Below, piece by piece: positions 35,452 through 47,404 of a DNA stretch of 64,000 bases; positions within the stretch are counted from its first letter, which is position 1, and each line of letters starts with the position of its first letter. The notes under the pieces are model-generated. The model saw nothing but the letters and a program-made list of their open reading frames with translations, was not told where the DNA came from and did not search any database. A program made the translations under genes and the position numbers. The stretch lies in the NCBI GenBank assembly GCA_947034895.1, contig OX344761.1:32810863-32874862 (forward strand), written 5' to 3'. Source of the DNA: Rhytidiadelphus loreus. Its lineage: Eukaryota > Streptophyta > Bryopsida > Hypnales > Hylocomiaceae.

Positions 35452-37749
35452 CCATCCGAGAAGCATGATGAACATGGTTTCCAATTTGAAGATCACGATT
35501 AGCGTCTAGGGTGGGTAACCTCATATTGGGCACTACAAAAGTTGGAACCACAAGAATCTCCCGACATTTTTTCTTGAAGGTACGTTGTCCTCATTAATTG
35601 CTGTGATTTATTTCTCCTGTTCTTTGTAATATATTCCAGACCTGAATTTTATTAAAAGATTTGACATTCTGTCCTGTAATGGACCTGCAGGCGTTAAGAC
35701 TAAAGGAGACTTGCACTCTCGTGACTGAAGAAAGAAGATTTAGTTCTCAATAGACCGTCAAGCTTGGCTTTTTTACATTTCAATGTACATCTCCATTTAA
35801 CGTGTGATAATGGATTATTTTTTCTAATACATGATTAATCCAACTTCGGAGGTTGACGGATGGTGATATTTGTTAGCTCGGTCCTCATCGTGGGGCTGCC
35901 ACTAGTGGCATTACTCGGAGGGACTGACAAGGGTACACAGCCACAGTAGTTAACTCGTCAACGTAAAGCTTGGAAGTTACTAGCATCTACACAATTCAAG
36001 CTTATGAGAGCGTGGATTGTTTAGATTCTCAAACTTGGAAGAGGTTGATCCCTTGGGACGTTCAACATAGCATCTATGAATAGTGTATCAATGACAACAT
36101 TGACCTTATTCCAGGCCGGTTGTCATTTTGCATATATCACGAGACAACATTAGTTTCACAACTTACGTGCTTACTGTTGGGTATGGTTTCATTGGGTTTT
36201 AGCTCAAAAAATCATTTGATGTTCATCATCTAATCTTTGAGTTGGAGCCCAACTTCAAAATCCTTCCCTTTGTATGTTTCCATTTTGCTACTTTGTATGA
36301 TTGAATTGGATTTTGTTTATTTTTTGGAGGTGTCAAACTTTGAATTCTTTAACTATATATGCTCCATTTAAAAATTGGTCATTGAAAATGAATGAGAGTT
36401 TGTTGTGAAGATATGAATTAGTCTATCATGAATTTGTGAATCTCAAGAAAAAATGAAGAAAATTCATATAGAATACGAACCACACTTGAAACCCTGAATG
36501 TCTAAAGAGCTTACTTTGGTTTTTAAGGGAAACTTGGTAGTCTCTATTGACTTCAGATTTAGAATTCAGAATTTTTGCATGAAAATTTTAGAATGGATGC
36601 TAATCATCCAAATCTACATGTGAAGCTTTGTTCACATCATTCCAATAAATATTGCAAAAGTTATATGGATTTTTTTATATTTTTTTGTTTGTGATACAAG
36701 TGTGTTGAAACCATTAAATACAAAATAATGTGGTGAAATTTACAAGGAGTAATTTACAAGGTGAAAAACATATTAGCTTTCTAGGAGTATAATTTTTATT
36801 TCAATTGGTGTTGAGAACAAAAGTTATGCCACCCTAAAAGTCCAAAAAACAATTTGAAGGATAGTCCAAAAGAATTTATAAAAAATTGAATTTTTTTCTC
36901 AAAGATTACATTTTTGTCTATCTGTGAAGCTTTTATTCATTCTATTTGAACTATATAGACAATCTTGTTTTACAAGGTTAATCTTGCCTTACTGGAACAA
37001 CACACTATTGGGATTATTGAATTTCAATTCCATCTTAGAGCTATTAACGATTTATTTTTTTGTTCAATCTTGTACTTTTTTTCAGTACTTTTTTTAAGAA
37101 TGAAAATCTAATGGATTTAAAAAAAAAAATTCTTCCCCAATCTCAACTCAATTCTTCAACATAAAAAACTAGAAAATCAAAATTATTAATGCAAAAAATT
37201 TAAGTTCAAAAGATTCAAAGACAAAAATTCTAGTCAAACAAGGTGCAAAAAAACTTGTTTTCTTCACTTTAAATGCAAATATATTGCAATGTACACAATC
37301 AAAGTGTATGAAATTTCTTCTATATATTCCTATTATAATTTGGTGCACAATCCTACGGTAAAAAAAAAAAAATTGTAATTGTTTTTTTGCTCTTAAGTTT
37401 GCAATTGAAGTGGTATTTTTTGAATTTTTATTTTTATGAAAAAAAGGCCTCAAGACTTTAGGGATTAAAGTAGTCTTTTTTTTCACCATAAACTTTCCAT
37501 TTCTATTTAATGTATGGACGAAGTTGCTAAATTTGGATGAAAAAATGCACTAATATCATTGAAAAGTGTTTTTTGGGGGGTCTTAAAGATGGATGAATTT
37601 AGAAATGTGCTTGAAGCGAAGGCACCATCTCAGCATCTTTTTCTTTTTTCTTTTTCTAAAAAAAAAGAAAAGCCCTGGTGTCGAATTCGGAATTGCCATT
37701 CATTTGTACTCGTCTCTCTCACATTCTGTGTCGCCACGTCGACCTAAGT
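35452..37749. other. 3' flank of the EDR4-like gene, then A+T-rich repeats
   Basis: Up to about 36180 the composition is genic and includes probable spliced 3' UTR. About 36760-37478 is a decayed copy of the TTAA-flanked repeat ('acatattagctttctaggagtataatttttatttcaatt' to 'aaaaaggcctcaagactttagggattaa'). No other gene was seen. Confidence 0.5.
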
Positions 37750-38692
37750 CCCTTTTTGTCGACAATTCTAGAGCTCTCATCACCATAGCCGCAGACAGGG
37801 GCGGCCTCTCTTAGGTTACGTTACTTTACGCGAGTCCTCTCTTTCCCTCTCTCGCCTGTAGCTTAGCGGTTTCTGCAGTCCTGTGGGAAGGATCAGAGCT
37901 TCCGCTGATCCATTGTCACACGCTCTTCACCGCAACACTTGAATCCCTCTGACCGAATACTCCCACAGGTACTTCGATTCCATGCCGTTCTTTTTCTGTG
38001 TTTTCACTTCTGTTTTCTCGCGCCTCTGTGAGAGAGTTCGTGCCGTGAGCATTCCAAGAGAGTCGTGGGGAGATTGGTTGGTTGGTTGGTTTGTCTGCTT
38101 GGTGTGACTCGGGGTTGCATTATTGGATTAGGTTGCTGAGGTAGTCTTTTACTCGCTTAGGCTTGATGAGGATTCGTTGGAGGTTAATTTCGCTTTCAGT
38201 ATTGATATTTGATGTTTTTTGATGTTTTTGTTGTTTTTGATTTGGGAATGTTATATGTGAAGGTTCCTTGGAATGTGTTTATATTTCAAGGGAGTGTTAT
38301 TTTTAATCGAGAGAATTGTTTTTCAGCTTATGGACGTTTTTTCGTGGGTTTTTGGTTGTGTGATATCGTCGATGAGGTTAATAGGTTATTTGTTTTATCG
38401 TCGTTGATGGCAATAATGCGAAGGTCTGATGGAGGTAAGGATGGACGTGTTGTAAGAGTTGAGAAGTAGTTGTAAGAGTTCTGTCCCTTAGGTTTCAGAG
38501 TGGCAAGAAGCTGAGACCTAATTATGAAAATCTTGAAGTGGATGGTCAGTCAAGTTTTGAAAGTCAGAGCTCGTGGTGTACAGAGTTGTGATTGATTCTT
38601 GAGCACAGGGTAGCTACAGCTCTGGCTTCGTATTTATCTGAAGCAAGTGATGGTTTTCTTACTTGTCTTTTGTTTTTGGCTCAGAACGTATC
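37750..38692 (+). promoter_or_regulatory. Promoter and 5' UTR (with intron) of the taxilin gene
   Basis: A pyrimidine-rich stretch at about 37830-37960 suggests the start of transcription. A CAG|GTACTT donor near 37968 and the TTTGGCTCAG acceptor ending at 38684 suggest one leader intron, placing the start codon 8 nt into the first coding exon. Confidence 0.5.
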
Positions 38693-41600
38693 ATGGAGTC
38701 TGTTCCGAGTTCACCTGTTGAAGAAGTTGAAACTAGTTCAGTGGCAGAAATGGTTAGCCACCTTCCTGGAGCACAGTCTTTACCTGACGGTTTCTCTGTT
38801 TCAGAGAATTTTCCAGAAGTTTCAACATCAGTAGTTTCAGATGTCACGGAAAGAAACAGAGACAATGTCTCTGAGAGCTCGGATACAGTGGAAATAATAG
38901 ATAGTCGCTCGGATGACAGCACTATCGGATTTAGCTTACAAGAAACTAAGCTCGCAGATGCCTTGAAAAATGAATTAAGTCTCGCGACGCCCTTGCCTGA
39001 AACGGACCATAGTTTTAAATCTTCGTCAGAGATGACTGAGACAGATGAAAATCACTCCCCTGAGCAAGTACAAGGAGAGAAAGATCTGCCAGTTCTTACT
39101 GAGTTTCTAATGAATTCTACTGCGGACTTCACAACTTCAGTTAACAAGTCGTCAGAGAAAATTCGAAGGTTTCCCGTTCCTCTATCGGGAGGAGAGGCGA
39201 CTCCACTTGTTGAAACCGATGCGAGCGAGCCATTATTATTTGGAATTGATACTACTAGCAAAGGAAACACTGGCAATGAAGACTCTGTTGAAGGAAATGT
39301 AGAGAGCGCGACTGATAGTGACGGAGATGATAGTGAGAGACCTTCAAGCTCTCAGACTAGTCATCTCCCTATGGCCACTTTGCGGAGGGACCCCAGTACA
39401 AATGATGAGCCATTACAAGATATGTTGGAGTTGAAGATCGCCGAACTAGAGGTGGCTTCCTCCGGATCATTGAAAGTTGATGACGAAGCAGCCAAAAGGG
39501 GTAAGCTGATTAGTACGCACTAATTGTACTACCTATCGTTCCTAATTTCACGTATATTTTGTTTAAGCATTTGGTTCCATCAAGTACGAAACGGTTGAAT
39601 TATGTTTTTTGGCATTCATGTCCGCAGTAGTCGCTCAAGTCTGCCGAAACAATTTGTGGTGTTGTGAAATTATGAGGAACAACCTTCACCGAGGTTGTTT
39701 AAAATTCTTAAAACTGAAGAATGACGTGTTAATTTTTGGTTTTTGTGTGTGACAGCTAGAGCAACGAAGAGGCAAGTGAAGGAGGTGAGGGCAATGCTTG
39801 ATGGAACAGATAGAAACTCTGATGAAAAGCTTCGACTTCTTAACGCCAAGTATTTGCAGCAGGTTTGGCATATTCCTACCGGCCTCTATGTAATGTTTCC
39901 TGCGTGGATGTCTGAATGTGGTACCTTGGGTGGTCCATGCCTACTGCAGTTGGCGTGGTGTTAGTTATCTGATGCTAATCGATCTTCAACTCGATTCAGG
40001 TGTCAGAGACGAAGAACTTAGTGAAAGAATTATCAACATTGCAGCGGAAGTTGGAGCAGGTCAACAAAGAAAAAGATACGAGTACGTATTCATGTGGGCA
40101 GAGTAATTTAGCACAAGGTTCTGAGGGGCTGCAGTAACTTGTTCTTGTTCGCGGTCTGCACTATGTTGGCAGCTGTTTTAATATTCTTTTGGAGGAGCGA
40201 AAAATTTGAAGTTCGTTGTGGTCTTCTGGAAAATCTTAGTTAAAGAACATCTGGTTCATGATAATTAAAACCTGCAGGATACAAGAAAATTTTGAAATTT
40301 TGTGCTCATGAAGCTCCCGTTCAAAATCTGCTGCAGTTTATGGAGAATATTCAAAAGTTAGTGGACTTCGACAGAAACTGGAATCTTTGTGTCGAGAACT
40401 TCAGAGGCAGAACAAGATGCTGTTTGTGAGCAACCTCTTTTACTAAATTTGGACTGTATTTGGGTTTATAATTTGCGGTTTTATTGATTGGGTTGTATGT
40501 CTTTTGTGGGTAGCGAGCCCTAGAAAGAATTTAAACTTCCAATTGTTCTACAATATTCATCTGTGTGCTTGAAACTGCAGGACGACAGCAGAAGGATCTC
40601 CAATGAAGAGCAGATGAAACGTCAAGAACTGTCCACAAAGTTTCATAATACCATCAAGGTTGTTCATAATTTCTTGCTGACAAGTAGCCGTCAATTGCTC
40701 ACATGTTTGCCTTGCCGTTCTTGTTTAGTACCGATTTCCTGTCAGGGGTTCCTGCTTAAGTTCTGTTTGAGCATGAATTGAGTTTCAAATGAATTCCAAT
40801 TGTTTGAATTGAGTTTGCTCACTACGTTGAGTCTGATGTCTATGTATTCAATTCTTTCTGTGTATCAATTAATAGAGCTTTATTGCATTGATTATTACAG
40901 GATATCACAAGCAAGTTGGAAGAACAAGGAGACGAGAGGTTGCAGCAGATCAAAGAAAATGAAATGTATGCATGATTTTGAGCATGATCTTGACCTGATA
41001 TTATTGTTACAAGGTTTCTTAGAAGACGTCTTTGTGCATTCTTTGAAGGGGTGTTATAAGCTGTATCTTTTTTCTCTAGGTTACGAGAAACGCTTAAAGC
41101 TCTGACTCAGCAGTGTGAGAAGAGGGATCAACACTTTAATCACCAGGTATGCTTGCTTTAAGTACCTATTGCAAATGAGATTAAATCCAAAAGAGGTGAA
41201 ACGAGTGATCAGTGGAGAATCTTCTTCTCTTTAGACTCTACTATTTATTGCCTCATATTAGCATTCAAGTGTACTTTTTGTAAAAAAAATTCCATCTGCA
41301 TAATGTCGAAGTCTTTGTTCTGAATGGCCAGAGCTTGTTCTTATGGGTTTTTTTCAGTTAAGGACCAAGGAGCTTGAACAGCAGCTTGCTGAGGTTAAGC
41401 TGAAGCAGCAGGAAGAATTGGTTGCACAAGAGGAAGCTAAATCACGCCTCTATAAGGAGCAGATTGCTCATCAATTAAAAGTTGAACAAGATTTGAGGGC
41501 TCAATTAGCCCTCTATGGCGATAAATTTGAACAGTTTCAGGCAAGTACTTATTTCCTGTATGGGTAGTCCTTAGCTGAGCAGTCTGTACTTCCAATCATT

Positions 41601-43165
41601 CTATAATTAGAGAAATTATTGTTTCTCTCAGAATGAAAGAACTCGTCCTCTTAGTGTAGTTCTGAAAGATGTGATCCTTTCTCTCAAAGTTCATGTCTTT
41701 CATTAGGTAATTGAATGTGCTTCTGAATTGCTTGATGAAGTTCTTGCGGTGCGTCTGTGTCTGGTATGAAGGAAAAATAGAATGCGTTATCTCATTTAAA
41801 TTTTGTTTTTAATTTTACTCTACCTCCTCTGGTTTTGACTTTCCTAATGCTTGGAACCGTGAAGCTTCACTTTCTAAATTATTTAAATACAAACATTTTC
41901 TTCTTTTTGTGATGCTAGTCACCATCAACGCTACCATGAGCTAATTCTGAAGATGCTCTTACTGAATTGCAGGAGACTCTGACAAAGAGCAATGAGGTGT
42001 TCGCAACCTTCAAGAAAGAGATGGAGAAGGTAAAAATTACAAGTAAATGTCCATTGAAATTCCATTCGGCAGTCAATATCTTGTGCATTTTGAACTCATT
42101 TGCTTCTTTTTTGAGTCCAAGGAAGTTCGAAGAGTTTCGTGCAAGTGTCTTGAAAGCAATATGCTCGGTTGACCGCTTAATGGTTGTTTCCCGTGTTTGA
42201 TCAGATGTCTAAAACGATCAAGAAGTTAGAGAAGGAGAATATAGCACTTAAGAAGAAGGCAGAAAAATCAGATGTCACTGTTATTGATCTTCTGGATGAG
42301 GTAACTCAATACTTCCATTCCTCACATACTTCTGCTCAAAATTAGAATCAGAGTACTTTCAATGCAAGCAATAGAAGTATCAGTACCAATGCGAGTGTAA
42401 ATTCATGGACACAAATATGTTAGGTCTCACGCCGTTGAACATATATGCCAGAACAGATTTAGGTGCTTTCCATGCCGGAAATATATTGCCTTCGCATGTC
42501 ATCATTAACTTCTCTCACTCTGCTTATTGAAAAATAAAAATTGTTTGGTGTATTGGTATTGAGTAATATTCTACAAATACTCATCGTTCTAATGACATAC
42601 TGCAGAGGGTATCTTTGAAAAAACAGCTGGAGACGAGCAAGAATCAGAAGGAAAGATTGGAGGCACTTTGTCGGTCGATGCAAGCAGAGCGAAAATCTGC
42701 TGCGGCTATGACGTTGCCATCTCAAGCCTCTCTGCAGGTAATAGACCCTACTTCCAGATCCGAAGTCATATGGCGTAAGTTGTCATTGTGTACCAAGTGG
42801 GGTCTTTTTCTTGATTTGGTGATTGTAAACCTACTTGTTGATCGACCCGGTCTTCTTGTGTTCTTACGCTCCTTTGATACGGTAGTAGCAAATAGTATGG
42901 GTCGGATATTATTGCATATTCAGTGCATTTTTTCATGATTATTTCTCAATGATCTCCTACTGTTTGCCTCACAAAGTTTCAATTGTGGTCTACTAGAATC
43001 TGTCCATGAAAGGATCATTTTATGTTCTTTACTACCCCGAGTGCTGGGATGGAAGAAGCCTCTAATCGAATTATCCAGACTATGGTATCCTGTTGATTTT
43101 CGCTTTGGTTTTCGTATTTTGGCGTGCAGGAGGCAATGAGCGCTGTGGAGCCAGAAGCGTCGTGA
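38693..43165 (+). CDS. TXLN: Taxilin family coiled-coil protein
   Basis: Twelve coding exons in phase: 38693-39500, 39756-39862, 40000-40081, 40337-40425, 40581-40658, 40901-40965, 41080-41146, 41358-41540, 41973-42029, 42205-42300, 42606-42737 and 43130-43165. They total 1800 nt, giving 599 aa. Residues 1 to about 245 are acidic, Ser-rich and probably disordered. From about 270 to 575 the protein is a long coiled coil with the taxilin hallmarks KLESLCRELQRQNKML, LSTKFHNTIKDITSKLEEQ, then [37 protein letters not shown], and LEALCRSMQAER near the end. Animal taxilins bind free syntaxins and the nascent-polypeptide complex in membrane traffic; the plant members are little studied. The intron after exon 8 starts with GC (CAG|GCAAGT) rather than GT; the phase and the conserved [14 protein letters not shown] junction require it. 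The ATG at 38693 follows a clean acceptor. Confidence 0.92.
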
Positions 43166-45066
43166 AACTGAAACATAAGACCAGGAAATACTAGGACCAT
43201 TGTGTCCCCAAATTTTGCAGACTAGGGAGAACTGTTGATTTAATGGAAAGGTGGTGAACTTGTTTCACTGTATTCCAACTCCTTCGAGAGATACACAGCT
43301 GGATAATGATATCTTTCATGTATTCATTCCTTATTCCATATGTTGTGGACTCTCTTGTTAACTTAGCATGTTCCAAAACACGAGCGCTCTAAAAGAGATG
43401 TTTTTACCCTTGCTATGGAGGTCTAAAATATGGTGGAGAATCATCACTGCCCAAAATGTGACTCCTAAATCTGGTTCAAAAAGTGACAAAAACTTATGTA
43501 CAGATGACACAGGATGTACTGGGTAAAATCAAAACATGAGAGCCCTAAGAGAGCCGTGTCAATTTCTGGTACACCTACAAACAATGTTTGAAATTTCATA
43601 AAACTTGATTCATATGGTGTCCAAATAATGCTTGCTAAAGTGTGAGTTGAATCCTCTTTCACTTTCCAATAAAATCCAATGTAAATTATTTATGTTTTTA
43701 TAGTAATAAGTATGCTCAATTGCAATATATTGTATCCAATTACTGTATATTGTATACCAGAGATGCATTACTTGCATTGGTTAATTCCTGAAGTCCCAAG
43801 GCCCTTTTTTCTTCAAAAGCATTGAAATCTGCCATTTCTATTGCAAAGAGAAAATAGACTTTATTAAACATTTTTTTGCATATCTAACTATAAGGTCATG
43901 TGATAGACTAGTATAACAATGTGTGGAAGAAATTTCAAAAACTTTCACTACGTTGATTGCAAGATATTTGCATTTAAAGTGAAAAAAGCATTTTTTTGAG
44001 CACGTTCTTTAACTACATTATCTAACTTTGAATCTTCTTAACTTCAAAATTTTGCACTAAATAATTTTACTTAACCCATTAAGGACTAGTCAATCATTTA
44101 TTAGTTGAAATTGACACTTTTTCATTAGTAGAGAGTTTTACAATGAATTAGAATATGGACCAAAGAGGACGGGTGTGGGGAATTGTGAACTAAATGCATT
44201 GGGACAACAATCAGGATAGTCTATGCTAGTATGGTATGTGTGAGTGATTTGAATTGTAAGTCTATGAAAAAAATTCAAAAAAAAAATACTTGATTTTCAT
44301 TTTTTTTTAAATTATTAAGTAGAAATAAGTATGAGATCAAAGCAAAAAATAAATCATTATTATCTCTTAGATGGAATTGATATACACTCATCTCAATGGT
44401 GAAATTCTTCTACCAAGTATACTTAACCCCATAGAATTTTATTTTTTTTAATAATAAAAATTGAATTCAAAAACAAATTTAATACACTATTTCTTTAAGA
44501 AATTTCTATAATTACTCTCAAAATAAGAAGTTCCATGACATCACTAATCCAAATGGAATGAATCAAAGCTAGAAATATAATTTATGAGAAAAAAAATTAA
44601 AGAATGATAATATTATGATTTTGTAGAATTTTTTTTGTTATCCAATCTTTCCCATTTTGAGCTTATTGTGGCATAAATTTTCTCCTAGAAATAATAATTA
44701 TATTCCCCAAAAGCTAATGTGATATTTTTTTTTTTTTTTTAAATTCATAAAATCTCATAAGAAAATTGAGGCCCAAGTACACAATTTCCACATTATATTG
44801 TATGGCCCTTATTATAATCACCAATTATGAATTTTAGTCCAATCTCAAGGGTTATAATTTGTTTAATGTAAAAAATTCTAATAACCTTTTTAACAAGAAA
44901 TCCACGAATGTAATTATATACATGAAATGGATATTCTTTGAAAAAATAATAACATTAAAAAACTAATTATACGAGTTTTTTAACATATGTATTATGGGAC
45001 AAGCTACCCAACTTTGGGACTTTAAAAAAAATTAATTAATTAAAAATAAGACACTGTAAATAAATT
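43166..45066. other. Taxilin 3' flank and repeat remnants
   Basis: To about 43400 probably 3' UTR. About 43781-44060 (TTAATTCCTGAAGTCCCAAGG...) and 44500-44760 match, in reverse orientation, the end and the middle of the TTAA-flanked element at 45067-46010. No gene. Confidence 0.55.
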
Positions 45067-46010
45067 TTAACCCCTAAAGGACCATTGTCCCTTCGGGGGA
45101 CAAATGCGTTTTTGGGCAAGTACCTATGGGCTGAAATTTTCTCCTAATTTTCTGAAATTGTTTTTGGAGGTAGAAAAGTTGATTAGCTTTGTGGGAATAT
45201 AATTTTTTTCAAAATCGGTGCCCGGGAACAATAGTTATGACCAAATAAGCTCAAATAAGGGGACGGCAGGCAGCTCGGGCAGCCAAAAGAAAATGGACAA
45301 AAATTTGAATTTTCTTTTTAATATTATTTTTTCTCATAGATTATATTTTTGTCTATTTGTAAAGCTTTGATTCATTTCATTTGGATATGTTATGAAAAAG
45401 TTATGGACATTCTTGTTTTTCGGGCAGTTAGAGCATCTTTTTGAAAAAAATAACTCATAGGATTCATTTCTGAATGCAATTTTTCAAATTTTTCAATTCT
45501 TTTTTTTGCATGGTCTGATTTACTAGCTAGAACAATCTTATTATTGGGATTAGTGCATTTTAATTCCATCTAAAATATATGAATATTTTAGATTTTCCTT
45601 CTATCTCATACCTACTTCTACTTAACAATTTTTTTAAGAATGATAATTAATTTTTTTTGGAACTTTTTTTTTACCTAGACTCTCAACTCAATTCTCCACT
45701 ATAAAGATTTAAAGCTCAAAACTCTATAGTGCAAAAATTTTAAGTTAAAAATGTTCAAAGTCAAAAAATCTAGTCCCACAATGTGTTGAAAAACTTGTTT
45801 TTTCCACTTTAAACGCAGATATCTTGCAATCTGAGCGGTTAAAAATTTTGAAATTTTTTCCACACACTCTCATACTAGTTAGGTGTAAGATCTGACGGTT
45901 AGATATGGAAAAGAAAAAGAAAAAAATTAATTTTTTTTACTCCTTGCTATAGGTATGGTAGTTTTGAGTGTTTTCTGGCAGAAAAAAGGCCTTGGTCCTT
46001 TAGGGGTTAA
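45067..46010. mobile_element. TTAA-flanked transposon with perfect 18-bp ends (944 bp)
   Basis: TTAACCCCTAAAGGACCA at 45067-45084 is the exact reverse complement of TGGTCCTTTAGGGGTTAA at 45993-46010. Subtracting TTAA as the target duplication leaves ends starting CCCCTAAAGGACCA, the pattern of piggyBac-type elements. The interior is A+T-rich with no transposase. Diverged relatives occur at about 2432-3620, 25680-26515, 36760-37478, 43781-44760 and near 55080-55107. Confidence 0.75.
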
Positions 46011-47404
46011 GTTTAATTGGAGGATACTTCTTTTATATATATATATATTTTTTTTTATTTTTTTATTTTTATTTTTTATTTTTATTTATTTTTTATTTTT
46101 TATTTTTTATTTTTTATTTTTTATTTTTTAAAATTTTAAAATTTTTTTAAAATTTTTTTTTTTTTATATTGAATTTTTTCAAATATATGAAATCTAACAT
46201 TTTTAAATTTTATTTTATTTAATTTGGTCTTCACTTAACTTTTTGGTCTTTTTAAATTGATGAATTTTCACAAAAGCCGTCCCTTAAGCCATTTTAATAC
46301 CAATGAATCTTGAGTATACTACAAGAATTGCGTACTTGAAAATTGAGGTTACACAATCCTATCCAAAATCCACCTATGAATTGGTAGCCAAGGACAAAAT
46401 GCACAAGTAAAGAGGGACAACCAATTTTTGTACATTTTTTATTAAGATATTTTTTCATGATGCACTGACAAGTTTTAGGTCTAAAATTTTATAATGAATC
46501 CTGCACATAGAATTGCATTTCACATTCATGTTTTATTTTATTAAAAATAAAATATTGATATAAGAAGTAGAATGTCTTTGCTGAATAGCATAGCTAAAAT
46601 AGGTGTAGCTTGTAGGATTCATTTTGTTAAGAGTTTTAAAATAGAAAAATCTTTTGCATTTAACAACAAAAGGTATGAAAACTTTTTACTTTCTTAATAA
46701 TGTTATACGTATGTGATGTTGGACATAGATTTGGTGCAAGCATAATTTGATTGGTGGAAAGTAGTAGAATTATCAGTAGAATGTTCTATGGGTGTGGTAT
46801 CAAACAATTTGTAGTATACATTGAAGTGTATGTCATTTAGACTTTATTATAAGATTCAAATATAAAAAGATACATTAAATTGGGTTGTTCTTCTATTGAT
46901 GGAATAGGTATTTTTATAATAGGCTAGGTTATGAAGAATAAGAGCATGTAAAGACTTGTAAAGACAAATCAACAACAAGGGTGGTATTGTCGAGTGGCTT
47001 TATGACTTAGCTGACATTGACATTATTTGATAGAATCTCTATGCAAGTAGATTTGAACCAGAGTTTGAACCTTGATTGCCGTGAGATTTCATTATATTCA
47101 CAAAATAAACAAAAAATTACAACTTTACTATTCCAATTGTAAGCTACAAGCCTAAAATGAGCATACTTAATTTTATTGGGCATGTAGTTAAAGTCCATTG
47201 TTATGACATTATCAATATTAATCTTAATTTGACTCTTTTTTAACAATCAAATCTTACCTTGACAACTTAACATGTCGACATTAAGACTATGAAATAGCAA
47301 TGTTGTATGAAGTTTTATTGGAGATTTTTGGTTGAAATTTGTAAAGTGGACATTCATATTGCAAGCCCTAAGTTTGTTGAAGCAACAAGAATTTAATTCG
47401 AAAA
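46011..47404. other. Low-complexity and A+T-rich stretch before the SPEF2/CPC1-like gene
   Basis: 46033-46180 is a TA run followed by (T5-7A)n low-complexity sequence. The remainder has no recognisable gene; any upstream exon of the SPEF2/CPC1-like gene, for example a CH domain, was not found here. Confidence 0.5.

Noticed and set aside
45084..45105. TGTCCCTTCGGGGGACA resembles the 5' stem-loop of U6 snRNA
   Set aside because: Only about 16 nt match, with an extra G, and the sequence that follows shows none of the U6 core (no ACAGAGA). It lies just inside a transposon end.
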